A stretch of 64,000 nt of DNA from Nigrospora sphaerica. Taxonomy: Eukaryota > Ascomycota > Sordariomycetes > Amphisphaeriales > Apiosporaceae. The notes beneath the pieces were generated by a model. It did not search any database. It saw only the letters and a list, made by a program, of their open reading frames with translations, and had not been told where the DNA came from. A program made the position numbers and the translations under genes. Positions 33,386-50,000 of this stretch are shown piece after piece. Location: positions 2,790,001 to 2,854,000 of the forward strand of contig JAGVVL010000017.1 in assembly GCA_018287875.1 (NCBI GenBank), in the 5' to 3' direction. The stretch's first letter is position 1. Each line of letters begins with the position of its first letter.

Positions 33386-35563
33386 TCATCCCTTGGCCCG
33401 GCCCTTTCCCTTCCGCCGTCTTCCCTCGGGAACGCTGGCCGTGCCCTCTTCCAACTCGTCCTGTGCCACGGCCCCGGCTGCTTCCATCTCCTTGAGCTTC
33501 TCTTGGCCGCTGATGAACATGGTCAGGTCGTGGTTCTGATCCTTTAAGTCGGCATTCTCCAGCGTCAGGGTCTGAACCTGCTCCTTGAGGCTCTCCATCT
33601 CCTTGCTGACGTGCTGGATTCGCTTCATGAGGCCTTCGCCAACCTGCTTTTCTTCCTGCAGGCTCTTGCCGAGGTTCCGTGCCAGGTCGGTGGATTTGGC
33701 AGCACGGGAGCGCTCGCGTTCTATATCCTTTTCCAGCGATGGCAGAGTCTCGGCGGAGAGGACACGGTGGTCTTTCCTCAGCGATTCCAGCTCATTCTGT
33801 GCCTTGGTTGCCTGTGCCGACGCCGCCTCAGCTGCTGCCAGTGCCTGAGCCGCCCGATCGGCCGCCTTGGAGAGCATTTCTTCAAAGTAGACCCGCTGGC
33901 TCTCGAGTTGGCTTGCAAGTAAGTGGGTGTACTCCATACCGATGCTGTCTAACTTGGCCCTGGGAACCACATCTTCCTCTTCCCTTCGGCTATTGTGGCG
34001 GCCGGGGAGCTCCACAACTTTCCCGTCGCCCTTTTCGCGGATGAGACGGTGAACCCACATATCGCCGGCATAATCCCAGACGTGCTGTGTGTCAATCTCT
34101 AGGGCGAACGTGTGAGCTGTATCCTTCCAGTGCTCCTTGGCATGTCCCCTTTTATAACGACCACAGCCCACATTACCGCAGATGAGACAGATCCACAGGT
34201 CGTCGGCCGAGTCACAAATGTAGCAGAGGTTCGAGATGTGGGAACCGAACGGCTGGGTATACGGGTTCGCCGGGTCGTAGGGCTGTGCCGATGAGGACGA
34301 AGGCTGATTAATGGCGCTACTCGCCGAGATGGACGGGTTGGTGTGCCGGCAAACAGGACAGCCGGAGCCTTTCCACTTCTGTAGGCAGGAGCAGTGGAAT
34401 ACGTGCTGACACGGTATCGTGAGGAGGCCGGTCGTGTCATCCATGCGTTCGAGGCACACGGGGCAGGTAGGCAACTCGATCAGATCCGGCGTGGGAGGCG
34501 GCAGCGGCTTCAGGGAGCCGGCCGTCGCCGTCGGCGTAGCGGGAGTGAAGGGGTCCCGGCTCAGGTCCGGGAAACTCTCGTGGGGCCGAGACGGTGTCTC
34601 GAACGTCACGGACCTGATCATGGCGACGGTGCAGGCCTCCGGCTCGATGTCGTTGAAGACCTTGCCGTCGAATTCGCGCCTGAAGAGCCGCGCCCACTTG
34701 CTACTGCGGAACTTCATGAGGACCAAATAGCGATTCAAGCGACCTGTCATGACCATCCTGTAGTGGCTGATGCGGTCCCGCCACACCTCCCCAATGAAGC
34801 CGAGGAAGTCGCTCGGGGACAGGTAGCTCGGCACGGCCGGTATGCACAGGATCGTGCAGTCCTCGGTGACCTGCAATCCAGCCTCTTCGGACTCGTCGAG
34901 CACCGTATTTCCCAGGGCCGGCGACTCCTCCCCTTCGCGGTATAGGTGCACCACGCCCCAGCCGATGGTGGTTTGGCTTGTTCTCAACGGTGTATATCTC
35001 GCCTTGGTGGCTTTGCCGGCGCTGCTCATGGACGGTCCCATGGCGGCCACGGCAGCCGCCGCGTTGGCCGACCCCGCGTCGCCCGCCATTGTCTCCTGTG
35101 GCACGGTGACGACGTCGAGACTCTGGATCGTTATCTTGTCGAAGCGCCAGTCTCGAGCAGCCGTATTAGGGTTGATGGCTGCGCTTGACGGTGGCGGGGG
35201 GAAGCTCAATGTTCGTTGGTGCAGCTGTCGGCGCTGTCTCTCGTTCAGTATCGCCACGTTGCGCTCGTCCTCGGTCGGCGGCGGACGAGGCGTCCCGCAA
35301 TCGACGAGACTGATTTGTGGAGGATTCGGAGCGCTGTAGCCAGGAGCGGCCGGCCGCTGGTCTTGCTGTCGGTTCGGCTGGGGCGTCGTGTATTGGCGTT
35401 GCGCAGGCAGCTTGTCAAAGATATCGAACCGTCGGGGGGGCAACCAGATGGGGTCGCCAGGCCCGCTCGAGCTACCGCTGACAGTCGCGCTCCTTGCTTT
35501 CTCGGGAACTGTGGTGGGCGAGGGATAGACTTCTATTTTCAGGTGGTAGAAGTATGACGGCAT
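33386..35563 (-). CDS. etp1: BRAP2/Etp1-like RING and UBP zinc-finger protein (probable E3 ubiquitin ligase)
   Basis: A single minus-strand exon encodes 725 aa. Domain order is that of BRCA1-associated protein 2: a disordered N-terminus, a BRAP2 RRM-like domain (about 230-325), a RING-H2 finger (C367, C370, C385, H387, H390, C393, C402, C405), a UBP-type zinc finger (from C447: CYICDSADDLWICLICGNVG, then GCGRYKRGHAKEHW and HTFALEIDTQHVW) and a long coiled coil (about 550-700). A basic tail RRRKGKGRAKG ends the protein. Human BRAP2 restrains Ras-MAPK signalling and is an E3 ligase; yeast Etp1 affects ethanol tolerance and transporter turnover. All zinc ligands are intact, so activity is expected. 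The polyubiquitin gene lies just upstream on the same strand. The N-terminus (MPSYFYHLKIEVYPSP) is the first ATG. Confidence 0.92.
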   Translation of the reverse strand: MPSYFYHLKIEVYPSPTTVPEKARSATVSGSSSGPGDPIWLPPRRFDIFDKLPAQRQYTTPQPNRQQDQRPAAPGYSAPNPPQISLVDCGTPRPPPTEDERNVAILNERQRRQLHQRTLSFPPPPSSAAINPNTAARDWRFDKITIQSLDVVTVPQETMAGDAGSANAAAAVAAMGPSMSSAGKATKARYTPLRTSQTTIGWGVVHLYREGEESPALGNTVLDESEEAGLQVTEDCTILCIPAVPSYLSPSDFLGFIGEVWRDRISHYRMVMTGRLNRYLVLMKFRSSKWARLFRREFDGKVFNDIEPEACTVAMIRSVTFETPSRPHESFPDLSRDPFTPATPTATAGSLKPLPPPTPDLIELPTCPVCLERMDDTTGLLTIPCQHVFHCSCLQKWKGSGCPVCRHTNPSISASSAINQPSSSSAQPYDPANPYTQPFGSHISNLCYICDSADDLWICLICGNVGCGRYKRGHAKEHWKDTAHTFALEIDTQHVWDYAGDMWVHRLIREKGDGKVVELPGRHNSRREEEDVVPRAKLDSIGMEYTHLLASQLESQRVYFEEMLSKAADRAAQALAAAEAASAQATKAQNELESLRKDHRVLSAETLPSLEKDIERERSRAAKSTDLARNLGKSLQEEKQVGEGLMKRIQHVSKEMESLKEQVQTLTLENADLKDQNHDLTMFISGQEKLKEMEAAGAVAQDELEEGTASVPEGRRRKGKGRAKG

Positions 35564-36238
35564 CGCTCAAGTCGGTCTGCTGTTGTTCGTCGAAGTTGAT
35601 GTCGGGACGCCTCCAGCCTTGTCGCTTGTCGCTGGCAGGCAAGCGGCTGGCAGTAATATAAAGGGGACCGGCAACCTGGCGAACAGCAACCCGGCTTTCA
35701 AGGAGGCAACAAGATCTCGAGGCTGCGGGAAGAATGCAAAAGGGTCGCGGAAGTCATTCTGATAAGCTGGCGCCTGGTCTTGCCGCAGCCCAGGCTGAGC
35801 AAGTGTCGGCAAATCGGTTGGAAGGTACATCTTTAGAAATTTCGAGAGCTAAAAAACCCCATCCCCCGCCTACCCGGACTGTCTCCGCTGGGGCGTATGC
35901 ACCATCAAAGGTGGGGGTATCAACGCATTATCCACTATGCTTATCGAGCGGCATCGGCGTAATAGCATGTAACGAGGTAAGCCCGCTATCACGATGGCCG
36001 TGTACCGAGGCACTGTTCCGTTTGTACATGTCACGAGAGCGTAATGAACCCGATTTTCGGGCCACGTGATGAGCATGTTTCATCCGTGGAAGTATCATTT
36101 GTGAGTGCTTCATGCAAACGGCTCCATAGAGCCCTATGCTAGGTATTCGTAACAAAGATCAAAGTCCTCTCCCCGGGGATGCCTGAACGCCATGTCGACT
36201 CGTGAATGGAAGCAGCAGAACCGCTTGGCGGAGACCAG
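35564..36238. other. Spacer between polyubiquitin and BRAP2-like genes
   Basis: This 675-bp spacer must hold the 3' UTR of polyubiquitin and the promoter of the BRAP2-like gene, both on the minus strand. No additional gene is seen. Confidence 0.6.
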
Positions 36239-41843
<5,605 letters not shown>

Positions 41844-44498
41844 CTAGTTGGCCTTGATGACCAGCTTGGACAGGAACTTGTTCGACAGCGAGTCAAAGTC
41901 GTATCTGTCGAACTTGGACGTGTTGCGGGTGCGCAGGTACGACTCTGAGAGACGGGTCAGTACACGTGTTACATACAAGCCAGGGACCGGAATGTGGAAC
42001 TTACCATGCTTGAGGACGTGGGATCGGACCTCGGTCAAGGCCTCACACACGGCCGTGTTGTTGTTGAGAAGCTGGCCGTGGCGCTCCGTGTCCCAGTCCG
42101 CCAGGGCGGGGAGCTTCTGGGAGATGGCGTGGAACAGACCGGTAATGACGCCGACCGGCGTGGTCTCCATGTCGGTGCAGAACTTCTCGACGGCGGCGGG
42201 GTCGGGCACGCGGTAGTGGCAGTCGAACTGCATCTCCTCCCACACGGCCAGCAGGATGGAAGCCAGCATGAAGATGGTGGGCCAGTTCTTCAACCGGTCA
42301 CCGCTGTAGACGCTCGAGTAGAGAGCCGAGAGCTCCTCGAGGATGTCCTTCTGCAGCTCACGCCACATGTCCGCCATGGCGCACTTGATCTGGAAGTTGA
42401 CCATGACGGGAGCCACGTACTTTCCGTAGTACTTGGAGTCCTCGTCGTCGATCTGTCCGTCCATGTTGGCCTCGGAACCCTGCGACTCGACCAGCGTGAT
42501 GTGCATGGTCAGGTTGTAGGCCAGCACCAGCTTGAGGGCCTTGCGGAGGACCGGCAGCTTCTCCTTCTGGTAGAAGCGGTGCGCCGTCTTGAGGATCTCG
42601 GTGATGAAGGGAGTGCCCTCAAAGTGGTCGTCGATGAAGGACTCGAAGGCATTGTCGATGTGCTTGTCGAGGTACTCGCCCAGCGCGTCGGTGCTGATGC
42701 CCTTCTCGCCGACGTCGAGGCGCTCCGTCTTGAGCTCAAACTCGATCGGCTCCTGCTCCGGCTGGTACGACTCGACCCAGTCGGCCTGGAAGCAGCTGTC
42801 GTCGGCAACAAACACCTCACGCACCATGATGGGCAGGCAGAAGCCGTAGCCGTGCGTGATCCACATCAGCGTCTCCTTCTGGGCGAAGCCCTTAACGTTG
42901 AACACCGACACGCCACGGCCGAGGTGGCGCTCGTAGTCGGCCTTCCAGTCCTTCATGAAGTAGCCGATGTCCTTGATGTCGATACGAGTGCAGGGAACCT
43001 GCCACAGGCGAGCGTGAGACGGCTGGCAGCCGCCGCAAGGCTCGCCAGTATCACAAGTTTTCTTGAGGAACTTGCACCGGAGACATGCCCGCAGCTTCCG
43101 GATCTCACTGGCCTGCTTGCGCTGCTCGGGCAGCAAAGGCCCCTTTCTGCGTCCAACCTTCTTCTCGACGGCGCCGTCCTTCTTTCCGTTGGATATCCGG
43201 CGCGTCACAGACTTTGTCGTCTTGGCAATGGGACTCTTTCGCGGGCCCGAGTTCCGGCGGATGGTCGGGTTCGACGGCGGGGAGGCAACCCCTGAGCCGC
43301 TGGCAGGGCTGCTTCGGGTCGTCGACGCCGTGGGCTTGATCTGCAGGGGCGAAACGGCAGACGAGGGACTGATGCTGATGCCGTCGTGGGAGTGCGAGTG
43401 CGAGTGGCCGTGGTGATGCGACTGTTGCGAGTGCTGCGAGGAAAGCGAGTGCGAGTGCGAATGCGAGTGCGAGTGGTGGTGGTGGTTCTCGCCGCGGAAG
43501 CACTCGCGGTGATTTGAGGGGTCCGAGTACGTCTCGGACGAGGAGCTGGGCGAAAAGGGGGAGTAGTTGAAGGGCACCTCCTCCCAGCTGCCGCTGCTGA
43601 AGTTGAGCGAGTCGGAGTGCGTCGCGTCCGAGGGCGTCCTTATGTGGAGGGTCTGACCGGGGTTGAAGATGGCGGCGTTCTGGGCGGGCGCCTGGGCGGG
43701 GTAGGAGTCGAAGTTCGAGGCGTGGTACATGTCGACCGTGGTCCAGCCCTGGTCGCTGCCGGTGCTGGGAAGCGAGAGCACCTCGAGGTAGGTGCCCGTA
43801 GGCGACTGGTTACCGATGTTGCTGAACCGCGGCAGGCCGTCCGAGGGGAACTGCAGCGAGGCGCCAAAGTCCTGCCAGTTGGCCATGCCCATGCCCTCCC
43901 ATTGGTGCTGCAGAGCCTGCGGGTCCTCCATGGCCGCCATGCCGGTGAAGGGCTGCATGGACTGGTCCAGGGCCTGCGTGGTGGCGGGCAGGTAGCCGAG
44001 GGCGGCATGGGGCTGGAAGTTGGCGGGGAAGGGGTTGAACGGGATCAGCGTGTTGCTCGGCAGGAAGTGCGACAGGTCCTGGGGCGCGTGCTGGTGCTGC
44101 TGCTGGTGCTGGAGCAGCGTCCAGTCGGTCAGGAGCTGCGGCGAGTGCAGCTGGGCGGCGCCCGGAAAGGTCGGCGAAGGCTGCAAAGGGCTGGCGCTGT
44201 GCTGTGTGGGCGACGAGGACGAGGATTGCGAGTGCGAGTGCGAGTGGTGCGAGTGCGGCGAGTGGTGCGAGTGGTGCGACTCGCCCGGCGACGAGACGGC
44301 CGTCGCGGGGCCGGCGGCCATGGGGTCCATGGCCATGGGGGGCCAGGCGGCCGGGCCGGCGTTGGCCATGTGCGAAGCCGAAAGGGCGGGATTGGCGGCG
44401 GCGGCGGTGGTGAAGGGATAGCGTTCCCGCTGGTGGTGGTCGAATGAGGTCAAATCTAGCAGCCCATCTCCCCCACCGGCGTTGAATTCAAAGGTCAT
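41844..44498 (-). CDS. Zn-cluster (C6-type) transcription factor with His/Ser-rich linker
   Basis: Two minus-strand exons (44498-42005 and 41944-41844) give 864 aa. The 60-nt intron has perfect signals (GTAAGT, branch CTGAC, CTCAG) but is a multiple of three without a stop, so retention would add 20 residues. The first 330 residues are low-complexity (Ser/Pro/His/Gln), followed by two His-Ser repeats (about 339-351 and 361-371). A basic stretch (411-471) leads into a cysteine cluster C472-x2-C475-x6-C482-x5-C488-x2-C491-x11-C503. This resembles a fungal Zn2Cys6 DNA-binding domain, but the last gap is longer than the usual 6-8. A conserved alpha-helical region of about 350 residues follows (KDIGYFMKDWKADYERHLGR onward). 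I recognise the class but not a named orthologue, and the target genes are unknown. ATG 44498 (MTFEFNAGGG) is chosen. The frame is open a further 129 codons upstream. Confidence 0.85.
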   Translation of the reverse strand: MTFEFNAGGGDGLLDLTSFDHHQRERYPFTTAAAANPALSASHMANAGPAAWPPMAMDPMAAGPATAVSSPGESHHSHHSPHSHHSHSHSQSSSSSPTQHSASPLQPSPTFPGAAQLHSPQLLTDWTLLQHQQQHQHAPQDLSHFLPSNTLIPFNPFPANFQPHAALGYLPATTQALDQSMQPFTGMAAMEDPQALQHQWEGMGMANWQDFGASLQFPSDGLPRFSNIGNQSPTGTYLEVLSLPSTGSDQGWTTVDMYHASNFDSYPAQAPAQNAAIFNPGQTLHIRTPSDATHSDSLNFSSGSWEEVPFNYSPFSPSSSSETYSDPSNHRECFRGENHHHHSHSHSHSHSLSSQHSQQSHHHGHSHSHSHDGISISPSSAVSPLQIKPTASTTRSSPASGSGVASPPSNPTIRRNSGPRKSPIAKTTKSVTRRISNGKKDGAVEKKVGRRKGPLLPEQRKQASEIRKLRACLRCKFLKKTCDTGEPCGGCQPSHARLWQVPCTRIDIKDIGYFMKDWKADYERHLGRGVSVFNVKGFAQKETLMWITHGYGFCLPIMVREVFVADDSCFQADWVESYQPEQEPIEFELKTERLDVGEKGISTDALGEYLDKHIDNAFESFIDDHFEGTPFITEILKTAHRFYQKEKLPVLRKALKLVLAYNLTMHITLVESQGSEANMDGQIDDEDSKYYGKYVAPVMVNFQIKCAMADMWRELQKDILEELSALYSSVYSGDRLKNWPTIFMLASILLAVWEEMQFDCHYRVPDPAAVEKFCTDMETTPVGVITGLFHAISQKLPALADWDTERHGQLLNNNTAVCEALTEVRSHVLKHGKFHIPVPGLYVTRVLTRLSESYLRTRNTSKFDRYDFDSLSNKFLSKLVIKAN

Positions 44499-45356
44499 TG
44501 TTGTCGAAGGGGCACAGAACGAAGGAGGAGAGTGCCTTGACAGGTTCAGGAGAAGGCCGCTAGTATTGTATGCTGGCAGAGCTGTCACCGCTCTTTCGAG
44601 GGATGACGGTTCAAGGTCCCTGGGGGCTCGAGGGACGGCAGTATGGGGGGGATGGTGGTGAGAAGAGATGCGGGAGAGGTAAGTCGAGCACCCGATCGAG
44701 GATATCGAGGGGACCGCGGCCTTGAAAGTGGGTGAGATTGAGTGAGCGGAAGAGCGGTGAAGACGAACGTTGGCTGTCCCGGCCTGGGGCTGGGAGATGC
44801 AGGTCGCCGGCCAATCACGCCACGGAGGGTGGGCATGGAGCCGGCCAATCGCCGCCGGACGGTGGGTTGCCGGCTGCATTAGCACTGTAGGAGGGAGGAG
44901 GACATGGACGACGCGACAGCGGACGGGAGAGGAGACCGGGGGGGGGCGTGTCCGTCAAGGGGGACCGGGGGGGGGGGTGGGTTTTCGCGGTGGTGGTTGT
45001 TATGTATGGGCGTTTATACCTATGGTGAGGTGTATTTGTTGATGGGTGATGGTGGTTCCTCCTCACTCACCACTGGCTGGCAACTACTACATACATACCA
45101 ACTCCTCTCCTCATCAACCGCGGGGCATGTACTTAATCTAGACATCACTGGTTCCTGCCCACTCAGCAACTACGGCGGCAGCGGACAGACCGGAAACCGA
45201 AAGAAACTTTAGAAACGGACAGGCCCATCATGGCCTATACTCCTCCACAGTACTATACGGAGACGACTATCCAATAGACACCCATCTATCCAGAACGCGG
45301 CACGAAACAAGGGTTAGTACTACGGTAGGTACGACTGCGTCCCCAAAGGGGCCCAG

Positions 45357-45394
45357 GAGGAGCCAGAGGAGCCAGAGGAGCCAGAGGAGCCAGA
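45357..45394. repeat. Tandem array of AGCCAGAGG (9 bp)
   Basis: About four head-to-tail copies of AGCCAGAGG with the last degenerating to AGCCAGAAG. Confidence 0.9.
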
Positions 45395-45670
45395 AGAACA
45401 ACAAAAGGCTTCTCTCCCGTCTGGCCGCGCTGAGGGCCACCCCCTCTTTTTCCCACCCGGTCCTGGTGGTCCCCATCCTGGCATCCACCCTCCGCTGGAT
45501 ACCATTGGACTCTGACGCTCTCGAAGACGGATGTACCCAGGTTGGCGATCGCCACGGCTATTGGCGAGCGAGTTGCCGACGGCGACCAGTTAAGAGTCCC
45601 CATCCACCATCGTACATTCTTTACTACACACACTCCTCCCGCTGGCACAACCCTCGGCTTTCCTTGTCGG

Positions 45671-45714
45671 CACACACACACACAACTCACACACACGCAC
45701 ACATACGCACACAT
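45671..45714. repeat. (CA)n-rich microsatellite
   Basis: A run of CA dinucleotides with CT, CG and TA interruptions, non-coding. Confidence 0.9.
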
Positions 45715-46953
45715 CGTACGGCGTCGCGTCGTCGACCAACGTTCCCCCACCTGCTGACCCGAAGCAGCCAGCCCGCCCGTCGGGCTGCGCTGGCTATTAA
45801 ACCGCCCTCGCTCCCAACGGCAAGCCGACGACGGGCCCCCCTTCGCTTGGCCGCATTCCGGCCTACCTGCAACGGACGTGGATCGACGGGCCTGTATCGC
45901 TTTGCCGTGGAGAGTCCCCGTCTCGCTGATCCTGTGCCCCTCGGACGGCCACGCTTGACGCCCGCTGGGAGCCGCTCACACAGCCCACCCCCGAAAAAAA
46001 GTCGTAGTTGTGGCCCTGGCGCGTCCTTGTCCCGTCCGGCCGTCGTCTGGTCGTGTGTCCCTGGCCTATCCCGTCTTATTCTCATCCTGCCCGGCCCGTC
46101 CGTACCTGCAACGGCCTGTTCCTGGGCCGAGGTCTCTGTCTCATCCAGGAGCGAGACCCTGCCCCCGGATGGCCTCTCGGCGTCCAGATCCGGATCTGGA
46201 TCGCCTCTCGCGAGAGCCGGCCCACCTGGAACCTGTGGTAGTGGGCGCCAACCCCTCCGGCCGAAGGGTCAACGAAGCATCTCCGGGAACCCCTGAGAAA
46301 CCTCATCCATACGCATACGACGATAGGTGGTCCGCTGGGGCCGTTCATGACACGGCACCCGCAGCTTGGGAGGAACTGGACCGCGGCCGCATCCACAAGC
46401 ACTCCAGCTCAACCATCGCGACGCTGACAGTGGAACGGCCGCCGCACGGGCGTCTTGCTCGATAGTTGCCCTCGCCTCCGGCTCATTGGACCACGACCAG
46501 GCGATGCAAACGGCTCAGCTTCGGCGGCCGACTATCGCATGGCGTGACGCTCGGGGCCATTTCCAACAAGTACCGCACTAGGTAAAATCCAGCCCCTAGT
46601 GCCCTCGCTGGGTCCCTTGCTGTAGGTACAACTCAGCCTGCAGATGAGACCGGCCACTGAACGCTCACCTAGGCCCCTCACCTCGGTGCAGATGTAACTG
46701 CCAGCAAGGGTACCATCCTCGCCGGTACGTACTGCTCGCGGGGCCGCACTACACGATACCATGTATACTTACTTCCTTGACCTATCGCCTCATGGGTGTT
46801 TTCCCTTCCCCATATGTGCAACGGTGCAGTATGGCTGTCGGACGGGACAGCGAAGCGATATGCTGATACCCGGACCTTAGCCAAAGAGAAGACGGTTTCC
46901 CCTCCCTTCGTCCCACCCTCCGTACAGCACCGCGTCATTTCGCCTGAGAATGG

Positions 46954-47007
46954 CATGCCCCGGTGCTCGTGGTCATGAATGACATGCCCCGGTGCTCGTG
47001 GTCATGA
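46954..47007. repeat. 25-bp perfect direct repeat
   Basis: Two perfect copies of a 25-bp unit that starts CATGCCCCGG and ends GGTCATGA, at 46954-46978 and 46983-47007, separated by ATGA. No terminal repeats or open frame suggest a transposon. Confidence 0.9.
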
Positions 47008-50000
47008 CATGCCTTGAGCTGGTCTCAGGCACGGCGTGGCATTGCTGCAGCTCTCCAGGAGACCATCCATGGCCCGACGACTACCACCGGATAGCGTGAG
47101 TGTGTGCCTCGATTGCGCGCCCAGCGGTATCTGGTATCACCACGTGCTAGGCGAACAGCCGACACCCTCCTGTGCCACTAACAGCCATGGTCTCGTCGAT
47201 ACCTTGGGTCAATTTGCTCAACCCTACTGCCAAGGCCGAGACCGTTTGCGTGCCGAAGTATCTCTTTGCCTGCCCTCCCATGGAAGGGGGCATAGGACCC
47301 GAGTCGCCAGTGTGCACTGCACTGTCTGGCCGCTATCCATGCGTGGATGGATTCATTGACACCCCTCCCCCCGGCTCACAGGGTTCCCGGTGGATCATCA
47401 GCAGGGTACACTATTTGCCGGCTCTCGTTTATGTATCGCGACGGAGTCCACGAAATCGGGGAAAAAAGACCTCGCTGGCCGGCTTACCAGAGATCCTTGC
47501 TGGGCATCCGCCGCCCCTCATTTTCACCAGCTCGCTCCACTTCCAAGAATGTTCGCCGAATGTTCGCCTCCAGGCTGGCTGACTAGCCCGCGCGTCCGTT
47601 GCAAAAACCCTGATCCCAGCTGGGCCATAACGAGACCATGAATTGGCCCAGCGACAAGCGACCAGCGAATACTCGTTTGGGCTACAATTGCATGCGAGGC
47701 CAGTAGATTCTGACGATGACTTGCAGCTTCCTAGCAGTCGCCTGCGTATAGCTAGCCGGAATGGGTAGGGCCAGGCGGCTATGGAACAGTGCGAGGCCCT
47801 CAACCAGGGCTGATTCAGAGAGCCTTGGGTTCCCGTGGCGCATCCAGACCCACCCCAGGGCCGGCGAGTGGCCAGTCGGGACTTGGTCGTGTAAAAATAC
47901 ACGTAGAGTCGCTTGTATGGGGAGAGGCTGGTTGGCTGGGAGCAGCCAATTGCTAGTGGCACTTGCATGGAGCATGGCTCCCGATGCATACTAGTCACCG
48001 TGTGCAGGAGGTGGCATGTAGGTATGTGCCACAGCGGCGCTTCGCGCCGTCTCCGACAACTGCGAGGCAACGTTCCTTGCCCGAAGAGGCTGACGCAAAC
48101 AGTCATGGAGACGCCGTGAAATGGTCTGTAAGTTCGTCTGGTTTTCCGGGGATCTCTCGTCGCACGACCCTGGAAAGGGTTTTGCAATGGGGGAGGGGAT
48201 TGGTGGGTGGTGGGAGAAAAAGGTCGTGGTGGTTCCCGTTTCGCACGCACGTCTCACACGATGGCTTCGCCACCCTTCACCGCGACATTGATCTGCCGCC
48301 AACTGCACGCCGGCACCAGGACGACTCCCTCGCTCGTGCGTTGATCGACTGGTTGACCCCACAGCGAGAAGCCAAAGTGTCCGGCGCTCTGTCAGCAGTG
48401 CTGCATTATACCGTTGGCGGCGACTCTTGTCAAGGGTCTGTCCTGGTCGCGGGCTTCTATCGTCCTATCGTCCCTGTCAGTCTGGCCCAGGACGCGCGCG
48501 CTACGGCGACGGACGGACAGCTATTCGTGCGATATAACGGGGACAACTGGGGGAGGGTCCAGTGTCTACGTTTGGGTTGCGGCTTGCAATACCCTCCCTT
48601 CCTCCCAGCTCAACGCGAACGGCCTGTCTATCGGGAAAAGTATACCAATCCGAGCGACTCTAGGCGGCTGCGGGGATGATGATGTGCGTTTGTGTTGCAC
48701 AACACTTGGTTGTATACCATTGGTGAGTATAGTGTCGCCTTGATAGCTCCTCACCTTGCCTCCTGTTTTAACCCCCCCTCTTCCCCGGGACCCCTCCATT
48801 TGCCGTCTCGCGCTGCCCGCCAGTGAGGCTGGGTGGGCAGTCATTGGCCCGGGACGTTGAGACATGGCAGATCGATATTTCACTATAGTCGTCGCGTGAA
48901 AAGACAGAACCATTGCGGCTGCTGCTTTATCCCTCGCATCCCGTGGTTCAGGCTGCTGTCACGGGAGGATGCATCACGCGGTCAGGAGCATGTGCAGGCC
49001 GGCCGTTGGAAAACCGACCTAGGGGAAAAGCAACAATGTAGGCAGCGCGTCAGCCGCTTCTTGCGAGCCAGCCACGTCGGGATAAAGAGGTCGGCCGCCT
49101 ATCACGAAGCTGACGAGCCGCCGTTCCACCCAAGCCATGAGGTCCGACAGCTGCTTTTTGCTTTTTTTGCAGAGTCGCCCAAGTCCGGCCCGCCACTGCA
49201 TAGTCGGTGAGAGGTCGCAAAAGGAATCCGGATGTGGTATTTCTGAGACATGGGGAAATTCGCTATTCGATATTCGCGATGCGGTCAATCTCCTCGACCG
49301 TCCCGAGCAATCACGGAGTGGGGAGGGGGTTTGCGGATGCCGCCCTACGCTCGTGCCTTCTCCGGGCGGGCAAGCAATACGCCCCAGGGCCCTGCCGCTG
49401 GTGCCCATGGCAGATCCGCTCGTTTCGACCGAGCCATGCCGGAGGTTCCAAAGATAACCAGCCAGTGAGGTTGGTGTTTCACCCGTGTCCGAAGGAGGCT
49501 ATTCCCACACCTTGGGTTGCGTGGGTGGGATATCGCCAACGAGGAGGGATGAACGCTGCTGCATCTTTCGCTCGGCGCGTGCGGCGGGGCCCTGAGCCAG
49601 ATCGACGGCGCTTTTGGGAACTGCCCCGTGCCTTTGCTCGATTCTGTGGATGTTGGCGACCTTAGCTGCTCAGCGTAGCTCGTCTTCTGATGGCCGATGC
49701 CTGGTTCGGCAGGCCACGCGCGTCCTGCGCCTGCACTGCCCATGTGAGCTCCGGCACCAATTGAATCGGTCACCAGGACCTCGAGAGAAGTATATATCAA
49801 TAGTTATCGACTCGCGCAATTTGGCCCCGTTATTTGTTCAGGTCAATCAAGATTGACAGTGTCTTCTCGTCCGTGTGTCACGGGCGGTGCTTGGCAAGCT
49901 GGCCCCTCACTAAAATCGATCGCTTGAGCGTGCTCAAGCCGTCCCCGCGCTGGGTCGACGGCCTGAAAGCGTGGGTGCGAGGAGGACGACGGACTTGTGT

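Noticed and set aside
42000..43295. 433-codon plus-strand frame opposite the Zn-cluster gene
   Set aside because: Antisense shadow rich in Val/Leu/Arg with no motif.
47429..48250. 273-codon minus-strand frame
   Set aside because: Overlaps a plus-strand 238-codon frame, has no domain or splice context, and looks like chance.
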